46,924 nucleotides of DNA from a virus: positions 1-46,924 of IMG/VR virus record IMGVR_UViG_3300022562_000872; one strand, given 5' to 3'. Within the stretch, counting starts at the first letter, position 1. Each line of letters begins with the position of its first letter. The notes beneath the pieces are model-generated. The model ran no database searches, had not been told where the DNA came from, and worked only from the letters and a program-made list of their open reading frames with translations. This document shows positions 1-10,700 of this stretch, one piece after another. The position numbers and the translations under genes were made by a program.

Positions 1-144
1 TCCGACCGGCCGTGACGGCCAGCAGATGCCCGTGCTGGCACCGGGCTTTCACCCCGGCACAAGCTCAAACGTGGCGTACGCGGCCTCGCTGTCGGCGATC
101 TGCTGGGCCACCGGGTTCGTCACCCGCTGGCTGGCCGCGAACCG
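1..144. repeat. Left copy of the contig-end overlap
   Basis: These 144 bases are identical to 46569-46712. They cover the 3' end of the exported-protein gene and, on the minus strand below base 52, the first codons of the zinc-ribbon gene that is complete at 46348-46620. Both genes therefore read correctly only if the contig is closed into a circle. This is assembly overlap of a circular or circularly permuted genome rather than a packaged terminal repeat, because the match decays into diverged homologous sequence instead of ending at a molecule end. Confidence 0.9.
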
Positions 145-705
145 GGCCACCAGCGCGGCCTTGCAATCCGCGCTCGCCTGCTTGCCCACCGCCCACTTGC
201 CGTCCCAGAACTGCGTGGCGAGGCAGAACTTATACTGCTCGTCCGTCCGCATCTGAGTGCCGGTGATCGGCAGGGCCATCGTCACCTTGATGGTGGTTTC
301 AAGGTTGCCGGTCGGCGGCGGCGGCGGCACGTCCTGCTCGGTGTACGACCACGGCAGCTTGAGGGTGTCCGAGGTCAGGCCCCGGCGCTTCGTCCACAGG
401 CGCACCGTGTCCCGGATCGTCTGGCCGGGCGCGGGCTGCAGCAGCTCAAAGCTGTCCCGGCTGACACAGGGCGCGAACCGATGCGTGTGCGTGGAGTCCG
501 TCATGGGCGAGCGGGTCCGGATGAACAGGGAGTCCGGGTTCCCCGGACAGGTGATGTTCGTCACCGTGATCCGCACGTTCCCCGGTGCCACGGCCCGGAC
601 GCTCACCATGGCCTTCGGCCTCGGCTCCGCGCTGGCGGGCGTGGGCGAGCAGTTCATGCCAGTGAGGCCCAGCACCGCCAGCGCGGCCCACAGGATCGGC
701 TTCAT
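49..705 (-). CDS. Exported protein of unknown function, lysis region
   Basis: 218 residues with a signal-like N terminus: a hydrophobic stretch at about residues 4-17, Cys19, and an A-S-A before residue 27 that could be a signal peptidase I site. The context of Cys19 (G-M-N-C) is a poor lipobox, so lipoprotein status is doubtful. The mature part looks beta-rich with a five-proline linker near residues 130-135. ATG at 705 is preceded by GGAGGGG and overlaps the upstream stop as ATGA. It lies between the DUF5675 gene and the zinc-ribbon gene, so an outer-membrane role in lysis is conceivable but unproven. Its 3' end falls in the contig-end overlap and a diverged allele lies at the other end. 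Confidence 0.75.
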   Translation of the reverse strand: MKPILWAALAVLGLTGMNCSPTPASAEPRPKAMVSVRAVAPGNVRITVTNITCPGNPDSLFIRTRSPMTDSTHTHRFAPCVSRDSFELLQPAPGQTIRDTVRLWTKRRGLTSDTLKLPWSYTEQDVPPPPPTGNLETTIKVTMALPITGTQMRTDEQYKFCLATQFWDGKWAVGKQASADCKAALVARFAASQRVTNPVAQQIADSEAAYATFELVPG

Positions 706-1160
706 GTCCCCTCCGGGTTAATGCCGTGCGCCCACTGGACCGTGAGCCACGCATCGTCGTGGTGCTGCATCTCCTTCATGAACACCTCAAACGCCTCCCG
801 GCTGGCCACCACCGCCCGCTTGAGGGTGAGGGGCTTGCCCGGCGCATCTTCATCATGCACCCAGAGCTTCCCGCGCCGCAAGCCCACGCCGATGCACCCC
901 TTCACGTCCTCCTCCGTGTTGGCCCGGTGAATCAGGATGCGGCTGCGGCCCGGCACGTCCGTCACCCAGAACGTCTCGTACCCGCCCTTGTGGTAGACGG
1001 TCCGCACCAGCCGGTAGCGCCCGGCCGGGATGCAGCTCTCGCTGGGCTGGTTGTTCTTCCAGTCGTCCTCGACCGTGTGGAGGTGGGCGTGGCCCACCGA
1101 GAGCAGGCCGAACACCCCGTCGGCGGTGTTCTCGGTCCGGAGCAGGGTCAGCTCAAGCAT
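702..1160 (-). CDS. DUF5675 family protein, candidate lytic enzyme
   Basis: 152 residues. The pattern I-P-A-G-R-Y (44-49), then D-V-P-G followed by I-L-I-H-R-A-N-T-E-E-D and G-C-I-G-V-G (H78, C89), is the signature of the phage DUF5675 family. The paired H and C in an IH...GCI setting recalls L,D-transpeptidase-type active sites, but the enzymatic activity of the family is not something this sequence proves. It sits directly after a holin-like gene, the usual endolysin place, and no other lysozyme, amidase or peptidase of known type is visible, so it is the best endolysin candidate. Confidence 0.75.
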   Translation of the reverse strand: MLELTLLRTENTADGVFGLLSVGHAHLHTVEDDWKNNQPSESCIPAGRYRLVRTVYHKGGYETFWVTDVPGRSRILIHRANTEEDVKGCIGVGLRRGKLWVHDEDAPGKPLTLKRAVVASREAFEVFMKEMQHHDDAWLTVQWAHGINPEGT

Positions 1161-1386
1161 CAGCCGCGCCTTTCTGTGAGTGGTGCTCGACCGCGTTGGC
1201 CACGGCGAAGCTGCCGTAGACGGTCATGGTGGCCGTGATAAAGTGGGTCAGGATCGTGACGAGGTGCTCGGTCAGCTTCCCGGCGAACGCCAGCCCGATG
1301 GCTCCCAGCACCATCACGGCGTCTATGAGCAGCACCAGCTTGGCCATCTGCTCCTTGCGGGAGCCCTTCTCGGACGGGTGCATCAT
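1153..1386 (-). CDS. Holin-like small membrane protein
   Basis: 77 residues. A charged N terminus (MMHPSEKGSRKEQ) precedes two hydrophobic helices at about residues 16-35 and 41-65, followed by a short polar tail. Size, two-helix layout and position just upstream of the candidate lytic enzyme fit a class II holin that sets lysis timing in the inner membrane. Two adjacent ATG codons give alternative starts at 1386 and 1383; a third at MAKLVLL near residue 14 could make a dual-start holin/antiholin pair, which is only an inference. It overlaps both neighbours by a few bases. Confidence 0.7.
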   Translation of the reverse strand: MMHPSEKGSRKEQMAKLVLLIDAVMVLGAIGLAFAGKLTEHLVTILTHFITATMTVYGSFAVANAVEHHSQKGAADA

Positions 1387-1751
1387 GGCGGGTCAATCCC
1401 CTGTTCGTTAATGATCCGAGCGCACGGCACCCGCGCATCAGCCGCCGCCTGCCGGGCGGCTTGGCTGGGCTCAAGGCACCGCATGGACACCAGCATCAGC
1501 ACCAGCTCGCGGGTTTCCTCGTTGTCGTCGGCCAGCTGGTGGAACATGCTGTCCACCGTGCGCTTCCGCAGGGAGTCGTACACCTCCAGCTTCATGAGGC
1601 GCTCGTTCGTGCTGGTCCCCATGAACCCGATTGCGCCGAGCGCACGGGTAGCGACCCCGCCGAGCAGGGAGGTGATGGTCAGCACCCCGATGATCCACGG
1701 GAGCGTGGGCAGGCGGGGGCCGTTCCGGCGTCGGTCTACGGCAAGGATCAT
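1383..1751 (-). CDS. Small membrane protein of the lysis block
   Basis: 122 residues. One hydrophobic segment at about residues 18-42 (WIIGVLTITSLLGG onward) is followed by a charged helical stretch (NERLMKLEVYDSLRKRTVDSM) and two cysteines near the C terminus. It starts inside the stop of the giant protein gene (ATGA overlap) and overlaps the holin-like gene. I do not recognise a family; the position suggests a lysis accessory or virion membrane protein. Confidence 0.6.
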   Translation of the reverse strand: MILAVDRRRNGPRLPTLPWIIGVLTITSLLGGVATRALGAIGFMGTSTNERLMKLEVYDSLRKRTVDSMFHQLADDNEETRELVLMLVSMRCLEPSQAARQAAADARVPCARIINEQGIDPP

Positions 1752-4700
1752 GGCTGGGCTCGCATGCGTCGGATGTAGTCAGGGGGCGTATGGGGGGACA
1801 CCCCGCGCACCACGTCCACCAGCGCCGACCGCTGCACCTCGCGCTTCACTTCCTCCAGCGACTTCCCGGCCATGTCGGGGTTGCCCATCATCCACTCCCG
1901 CGCCACGCGGTCGAGGTAGGCCGGGTCGGTGAACAGCGGGCTGGTCTGGAACAGCTCCCCGGCGACATCCTTGCGGAGCGCCCCGATGAACGCGGCGCGT
2001 TCACTGTACGCCTCCGGCGTCTCGCGGGGAGTGGTGGGCGTGGCCTTGTCGCGGGCGATCCGGCTGGGGGCGTACCCCAGCTCGCCCGCCTGCGCCACGA
2101 CGGGGTTGTCAATGCGGTTGTCCGGGCTTCCGGCCACGGGGTTGAACAGGCGGTTCATGAGGCCGGTCCGGCCCCGGATCGGGTCGCCCCAGCCGGTGTG
2201 CCGGATCGGGAGCTGCTCGGCCAGTCCGGGCAGGCGGCCCTGAATCGCCTCCAGCGGCCCGTTCACGTCCCGGCTGAACCCGCTGGCGTTGGCCACCTCG
2301 TTGACGATGGACGGCACGATGCGGCCCGCCTGCGACTCCAGATACCGCTCGCTGGCCCGCACCGGGTCTTGCAGGGCGTCGAGCGCCGACTGGCTCCCGG
2401 TCAGGAAGGGCTGGTCGAGGATCGTGCGGCCCAGCGCCGAGGCGGCCCCGACGCCGAACCCGAGCGGCCCGCCTTCCTTGCTCCGGTGCTTGGCGATCTG
2501 GGCCATGGTGGCCCCGATGGCCATGCTGGTGCCGAACGGAGCCAGCCGCCCAATCGGCCGCCACTCCCCGTCAATCAGCATGGAGTTGGGGCTCTGGCCC
2601 TCGGCCACCTCCACCGCCCGCTCGCCGGGCTCGGTGCTGGCCGCGCCGGTCATGATCCCCTGCTCGTACAGGTACGCGCCCAGCGCCACCATCCCGGTGC
2701 CGGTCAGGTTCCGGGACAGCACCTCCACGGCCACCCGCTGCTTCCGGTTGCGGAGCGACCGCTCCAGCTCGGGCCGGAACGCGCTCCACAGGTTGTAGAG
2801 CCCCCGCGTGGTGCCGACGCCGGGCAGGTAGTCCATGGCGCGGGCCGTGATGTTGGCCGCCGTCCGCACCACCGGGAACTGGAACCGCATGGCCGCGTCC
2901 GTCACCTCGGCCGCCGCCGTGGCGGTCGGCCCCTCGATGGAGCGGAGCGCGTCGCCCGGTGCCCGCATGAGCTTCTTGCCCATGAGCGCAGCGGCCTCGT
3001 CGTTGTTGAACGTGATGCGCGTGGCCATCAGGTTGGCCTCAAAGCGCATGTCGTCCGGCGGCGCAGCGATCAGCTCCTGCGCCCGCTGCTTCGGGTTGGC
3101 CGCCCCCTCGCCCAGCGCCCGTGCCATGGCGAGGTCGGCAATCGCGCCCTCGTACGCGGCGTTGACGAGGATGCGGTCCGTCACGCCAAGCGAGCGGTAG
3201 ATCAGCTTCTGGGCCAAGTCCATGGCCACGTTCACCGGCGTCTCCGGATCACGCGCCAGCGAGAACATGTCAATGTTCGTCAGGTGCGGGAGGTCGTACC
3301 GGGCCAGCATGTCCGGACTGATTTCCGCGTTCCGGATGTATTCCCGCCACGCGGCCCACCGCTGCCCGGCCGGGGCCTCCATGGCGGCGTGGAAGCCCAT
3401 GGACCGGGCCGCCTGCTGCAGCCCGTGCCACGCGCCCCGGCCGATCCCCTCGACCTGCAGGGCGTCCGGCATGGTGGCCGTCCGGGTGCCGGTCGCCAGC
3501 GCCACCGCCCGGTCGAGCAGCACCCGCATGGGCGCGTTGACCCCGTGCTCCAGCAGGAGGTTGCCGCCGGAGCTGAGGAGGTCAATCCCGCGAGCGGCCG
3601 GGCGCGTGAACAGGCCCGCGTTGAGCAGGGTCACGATCTGCGCCGGGATGCTCGTCTTACGCAGGCGGGCGAGGTACTGCACCAGCCCGGCCCGGTCCTT
3701 GTCCTTCAGGAACCCCTCGATCTTCGACCGCTCCTCGCCGGTGAGCGGGCGGTCGAGCAGCTTCATCGTCCGGGTCCACCAGTAGGCCGGATCGTCCTTC
3801 AGGTTGGCCAACACCTTCAGGGCGTTGAGGTTGCGGCCCGCCTCGGAGCCGCCCCGCATGGCCCCGGACATCAGGTGGAGGAAGTCCTCGTCCATCTTGC
3901 TGGCATGCGCGAGGTTGGCCCGCTGCTCGGACACACTGAGCGACGGGTCCATGGACCGCTGCCAGAACAGCTCGGCGGTGTTCTTTTTCTGCACCGCCAG
4001 CGACGCAATCGCCAGCAGGGTGTGCCGGTCGGCCCGCTCCGGGTCCACGTCCATCAGGGCGTCCTCGCCCAGCCCCATCCGTTCAGCGGCAATCGCCCGC
4101 AGCTCGTCCCATGTCTCGACGCGGGGGGTGTCCCCGGTCAGGCCGCGCTCGTACTCGATCATCTGCACGACCTGCCCCGACAGCTCGGGCGGGAGGTCGA
4201 GCCGCTTGACGGCGTTCTCGGTCAGGCGGGGGAGCGGGCCCCGGCCTGCCACGGGCGGGGTGCCGCCCGGTCCGGGGCGTCCCTTGACGTGCGTGTCGTA
4301 CCGGGGCAGCTCGCCCGTGGGCTTGGGCGTCCGGCCCTCCAGCTGGCCGTGCGCCCCCCGCCGCAGGGCATGGACGCCCTTCATGGCGGCGTACAGGGCC
4401 ACGCCCCCCGCCGCTGCCCCCGCCGCGTACTTGGCAATCGTCTTGAGGTGGGACTGCAGCTCGGCGGCCTCCGGGTTGTCGCCCGCCTGCTGGGACAGCT
4501 CGGCGTACAGGCCGACGAGGCCCAACGGGCTGAGGGTCAGGAACTTCAGCCCCTTGCCCAGCACCGCCTGCCGAAGCCGATCCACGAACTGGTCGGGGAT
4601 GCGGACGGTCCACCCGGCCCGCACATCCTTCGTGGCGGTGCCACCGTTGCTCGGCATCATCTGCGCGATTTCCGACGAGGTGAACCCCAGCTCCTTCAGC

Positions 4701-7700
4701 GCCGCCTTCCAGTACGCGAGGTGCCCCTTGTCGTAGATGTGCTCGTACAGTGGCCGCCACGACTGGTCCCACCGGCTGGCCAGCTGGTCGGCGTTGCTCC
4801 AGCCCAGCCACGGGCCCCGGCCGTTCTCGGCCCACTCGGTCAGCAGGCGCAGGATGTTGAACTGCGCGACGACGGTGTTGTCCACGAAGAACGACGGCGG
4901 CACCCCTCGCGGGTTGTTCATGCGCTCCCGCGTGAAGGGCTCCGTGTTCCCCTGCTGGTACCAGTCGAACGCCTGCCGGGTGTAGGCGACGTACTCTTGC
5001 GCCGCGTACATAGCCAGCTCGGCCTCCCGCGCCGCCATGATAATGGGCCGGGTGGCCGGGTCGGTCAGCAGCAGTCGGATGGCTTCCTCTTGGCTGGCGA
5101 TGCCGTGCCGGGCCGCCAGCTGGGTCGCGGTCTGGACCGCGTGGTCGTACTTCCGCTGGAAGTCGGCGACGGCGGCCGTCTGCTCGGCGTGGGCCTGCCG
5201 GTGCTCCACGTCAGCCGTCCCGGCGTCCACCACTTCCCGCTCATAGGTGCGCTCCTGCCAGCCGCGCACCGGGGTGCCCGCCTTGTCGGCGTCCGGGGTG
5301 TAGTTGGACCGGCCGGGGTCGTCGTTCTGCCACGTCTCGCCCGCCTTGTTGGCCGGGTCACTCTGCCCCTCGTCCAGCCACGTCATGTATTCGCCGTTAA
5401 TGATGTAGTCGGCGATCCGGGTGAGGTGATGCACCCCCGGAATCTCGGGGTAGTGCCCCGTCTTGGACGGGTGGGTCCGGCCGTACTCGTCGGCCAGCGG
5501 GTTCCCCTGCCGCACAACCGTCAGCAGCTCGCGGTAGCTCTCCCCGCCGGGGATCAGGTGGTCCGCATACTTCGGCCCGGTCAGCGGCCCCTCGGACGGC
5601 GCGTACAGGTTGGCCCCCTGCCGGGCGAGCTGGGCCTCGGCCAACGCCGCCGCGTCCACCGGCTCCGGGCGAGCGTGACTGAGGCGGGCCGTCTCAAACT
5701 TGAAGCCGTTGCGGTCGGCGATCTGCAGCAGCTCGGACGGCGTAAGCCGCACGTCACCCCAGTCAGCGGGGTCGGCCCCCAGCACGTCAGGCAACCACGG
5801 GAAGGTGTCGGCCCGTCCCGCGATGATGTGCTCCAGTGGCTTGCCCAGCACGGCGTTGAACTGGCGGGCGGTGTAGGCCCGGCTCTTGGCCAGCTTGCCG
5901 TGCCACTCCTTCGCGGTCAGGGCCTTATCCTCGGGCAGCTTGGCGAGCGTCGCCCCCAGCCGATCATAGGTGCGACCCTGCGGGTCCACGTCCAGCTCCC
6001 GCCCCGGCGACCCGCGCTCGGGGCGGTTGTATTCGGCCGGAGCCCCCTTCGTGTAGGGCACCTCCGGGGCGGCGGGCGCGGCGTCCTCCCGCGCCGGACG
6101 CGGCCCCTCCACCACGTCGAAGGTGCCGTCCGGGTTCGGCCGGACATGCGCCTCCCCCTCGACCGTGGCGCGGAACGCTGCCGCCTCCCGGCCCGACGCG
6201 AACCCCTCGCGGATCACCTTGTTCCCGTAGCGCATAGCGCCCAGCATGAACGCCAGCCCCGCCAGCTGCTCCAGCTTGGACAGGGCCGCCCGCTCGTCCG
6301 GGTCGGCGTTCTCGTTCGCCTTGCTGTACGCCAGCGCCACCGGCAGCGGGGCCAGCGACATGAAGGGCAGGCCGTGCTGGAGGACCGCCGCTCGCAGCTT
6401 GGCCCGCTGCTCGGGCGAGAGCCGCACCAGCCACGCACCGGGCTTCTCCCGCCAACCCACCCGACGGAACTCCTGCGTCTCGCCCGCCATCGTCCCGCCC
6501 CGCCCATACCGCAGCTGCTCGCCGCCGTCATGCACGGGCACCATGGCCGCGAACGTCTCCGGGTCGCCGGTCTGGCGGCCCAGCCACTGCATCATCCACC
6601 GCCACTCAGCAGGCCACAGCTCGTCGTACGACAGGCGGTACATGCGCCGGTAGGTGGGGTTCCAGCGCAGCTCCAGCGTCCGGCCGTCCATCCAGCCGAT
6701 GTGATCGTCCCCGCCGCGCTCGGCCCAGTCCGTCAGCAGGCGGCCCACGCCCACGCGAACGACGCCTTCCTGTGACCGCAGGAAGCCATCGGGCAGGCCG
6801 GTCGGCATCCCCCCCATGACTTCCACGTCCACCGGCCCCGGTTCGCCGTCGGTCGCCATGCGGTAGTACGCCTGATCGGCGGCCCGCAGGTCGCCGAGCG
6901 CGGCCTGCCAGTCGCGGAAGGCGGCCTCGACCTCCGCGAAGATTTTGGCCCCGTCCGGCGTCCGCGCCCAGTCGCGGAACAGGTTGGCCACATGGTCAGG
7001 GCCGGGATACACCGTCACCGTGGACCCAGAGACGTAGGGCATGTTCCCCGCCGCATGCTGCTCCAGCGCGAACGCCTCGGCCTCCTCTGGCGTGTTGAAC
7101 GTCTCCGTGTGCTCCTTCATCTCATGCTGGCTTCGGTAGTCCATGAACGACTGATCCATCGTGCCAGCCGTGTTCTTGTAGCGGTCGTGCAGGGTCCGCA
7201 CGGCGTCCCCCGCCTTGCGGCTCGCCTCCCCGGCCTCGGTCAGCGAGGTGAACCGGCGGGTTTCATAGATGCGGGTCCGCTGGCCGTACCACGGCGCGAT
7301 TGTCTCCGAGGGGTTGCCGCGCTGGTACTCGGAATCCGACCGCAGACTCCCGCTCTTGTGGCCGTAGTTGAACAGGTCGGACTGCCCCTCCAGCCCCATG
7401 AAGAACGCCTCGCCCGTGACCGGGTGCGTCCACCGTCCCGTGAACTGGTCATGCACAATGAGGGGGGGATCGTAATGGAAGTTGCCGTACTGGCTGTTCC
7501 AGTCCCGCTCCCCCCGCTGCTGGCTCCACGCCGTCTCGTACGGGTTCAGCCCACGCGGCTCCGTCTGCACCAGCAGCTCACGAACACTTCCCGGCATCGG
7601 GTTGTGCCCCGGTGTGCGGGGGTGCGTCATATGGGAGGCGTGGCGCAGATAGCTGGTCGGGCCGGTGTCACGCTCGGGCTCCCCCGGTCGCGGGGTCCGG

Positions 7701-10700
7701 TTCGCCGACGCCTCCTCTCGCGCCATGGCGGCGGCTTCGTCCTTCTTGACGTAGTGCCCGTACTGGTCGTACACCAAATGCCCCTCGGGGCGGTCGTAGA
7801 CACCGGGGCCCGACTGCGCGTTCTCCGGCCCCATGCGAAGCGCCCCGTTCTCGTCGGCGACGAGGCCGTACGCTTCCGGCGTCGGCGGCTGGCGGTCGGC
7901 CCAGTCCGAATGATGGGCGAGCAGCCACGCCCGTGCCGCGTCGGGCCCCTGCAGCCGGATGTCCTCCATCGTGCGGATCGGCGGGGGCTCGGCGGCCTTC
8001 AGCTGCAACACCTTGTCCATCAGCTCGCGGGCCCCAACGTACTGCCCACCCTCCCCGAACGCCTGCTCATATGCCTGCTGCCGGGCCAGCTCCATCTCTT
8101 GGGCATGTCGCGGGTTCTCCGGGTAGCGGACGCGGCCCGCTGCGTCCCGCCATGCCTGATAATGCGTCCACCCGCTGCCGAGGGTGGTCCCCTCCGGGGT
8201 CCGCACCACCCACTGGCCCTGCACGTCGTCCCGGTACGAGTACGAGCCCGGCGGGATACTCGGGTTGCCCCCCAGCTCCTCAATGCTGACCGACGCCACG
8301 TCGTCCAGATCGGGGCGAGCGACCTGCATGATTCGGACGTAATCGTCCCCCATGCGCTGCGCCGCCAACGCCCCGACGCTGTAGGCGTCCACGTCAGCGA
8401 GGACTCGCTCCTCGGCCACCTTGCGCCAATCGGCGTACGCCTCGTCGGGGGTCACGCCGTCCTCGGTCACGCGACGGATGGCTTCCGCGAACTCGTCGGC
8501 GAGGCCGTAGTAGTAGTGTCGGGTGCCCGCTCGCATGGCCTCGTGGGCCGGTTGGACCCGCATCCGGTTGGCGATGTCCTCGTCCGCTTCCGCAGACCGC
8601 CACGCCTCCGACATAAACGGGTTCTCCCACTCATGCCGATCCGATCCGAACCGGCGTGGGTCGTCGCGCCAGCTCACCATGGCCCGGTTGCGGCGGTCGT
8701 CCGGCGTCTCCTTGGCCCGGTAGTCGGCGCTGTTATACAGCGTGTTGCCGGTGATCCGGTGATGGTACGCCAGTTTGAGCAGGTCGTCCTTCGACAGCCG
8801 CGCCGTCGCCCAGCGGCTGGGGTCGCTGCCCAGCAGGGGGCTCACCACATCCTGACCGAACCCGGCGTTCGCGTTCTGGCTGGCGTACCCGGCGGGCCGC
8901 CCGAACACCTGTGGGAACAGGGTCTGCGCCTTCACCTGATCCCCTTCCTGCAGCGCCTTCAGGATCGGCGCGAGCACGGTGTCGTACTCGTCCTTGGCCC
9001 AGTCGCCGCCCTTCTCCAGTCGGGCCGCCCACTCGGCGGGCGTCATGCGGTCGCTGTCGGCGAACGCGGTGATGGCCCGGCCCAGCCGGGAGACGAACCG
9101 GCCGGTGGGGTCATACGGCAGCGGGTTCCGGTCGCTGCCCAGCAGGGGCCGGTTCGCCTCGGGCGGGGCCGAGGGATCGTACGGGATGGGCTCCCCGAAC
9201 TCCTTGGGGGCAGCGGCGGCCTGTGCCTGCGCCTCGCCCCGTGCCACCAGCGCGAACGTGCCGTCGCCGTTGGGCCGGGGCCGGAACCGCACCCCCTTCT
9301 CCTTCAGCTGGCGGGACGCCTCGATCATCTCCTCCTTCGACAGCTGCTCGGCGATCACCTCGCCCGGCTGGTACTGCTCCCCCAGCACTCCGGACTCGTC
9401 GCGCCAGAACGAGGGCCGCTCCGGCAGGCGCGGGAACGCCATCCGGCGAGCGGTCGCCGCACCGAACCCCGCGCCCAGCGTCAGGCCCAGCGCCGCGCCC
9501 AGCGCCAGTCCGGCACCCCGGTTGTCCTCGTCAGCCAGCAGCCCGCCCGCCGTCGCGCCCAGCAGCCCGCCCGCCGTCATGCCCGCCATGATCCGGGGTC
9601 CGGTGTGGCCCGGCGCGGCGGCCAGCTCGGGCTCCACCACGCCCGGCATCTCCTGCTCCACCGGGCGGTCGGTCGCGTCCACCCGCTCGGGGTACGGGCG
9701 CAGATGGGCAACCGTCTCGGGCTGCAGGTTGTCGCCTGCATGGGCCGGGTCACGGGTCGGCGCGTACCCCTCGGGTTGCAGCCGGTTCGCGTACTGCGGG
9801 TCGCGGCCGGGGGCGTACACGTCGTGGATCGGGCGGGGGGTGGCCGCGAACCCCCGGCTGAACGGCAGCTTCGCCGCTCCGGCGAAACGCCACGGGGCAC
9901 CACCCGGCAGGGGGAGCCCCACCTCCATGAGCGCCCCGATCCCCGCGCCGTAGAGGCCGCCATAGGCGATGCTCTCGCCGACCGGCCGCCCTTCCACCAG
10001 CGCCCGGCCTGCGTCAATCGCCACGCCCACCGGCGCTCCCTGCAGGGCCCCCTGTGCGCCCGTCCGCAGCGCGTAGCCGAGCGCCGACGTGCCGGGCCGG
10101 ACCGGGGTGTAGGCCGCCTTGAAGTACGCCTCCGCAGGCCGGGCCAGCGGCGCGAACCGGGTGGCGGCCAGCGCCGACGTGCCCGCCCGCAGCAGGCCCT
10201 CGCCCGCCATGAACTGGGCGATGCCGCCGGTCAGCTGTCCGGCCAAGCCCGCCTTCCCGACGGTCGGCGTGGTGGCCGACCCCAGCGGCTCGCCCAGCAG
10301 GGCCTCCACGTCCTCCGGCGTGACCCACTCCCCGGCCTTCATCCGGCGGTCCATCTCGCGGGTGTACGCCCCGCCCACCGCCCCGAACGTCACGGCGCTG
10401 GCGGCCTGCTTGCCGTACTGCTCCAGCGCCTCGCCCTGCCCCACGTCCAGCCCCGCCCGGCGGCCCAGCTCCAGCTGCTGCTCCAGATTGTGCTTCGTGG
10501 CCACCAGCGGCAGGCGCTGCTCCGGCGTCAGGGACGGGTCGGCGATCCGCTCGGTGAGCTTCGCCAGCGCCGCGTCCACCCGTGGCCGGTTGACCGAGAG
10601 GTTGGGGGGCCTGCTGCGCTCCAGCGACTGGCGGCGCAGGTTCTCCTCGATGGGGTTCATCGGCTTGCCGACCGTCACCCGGTCGGACCCGGCGCTCACG

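Noticed and set aside
1-144. Direct terminal repeat of a linear packaged genome
   Set aside because: The right copy continues into diverged homologous sequence rather than ending, which fits assembly overlap of a circular or permuted genome.
1790-6775. Very long open frame on the plus strand opposite the giant protein
   Set aside because: Rich in Pro, Arg, His, Gly and Val with no domains, as expected for the antisense of a GC-rich coding gene. The minus-strand frame has clear domains and overlaps its neighbours properly.
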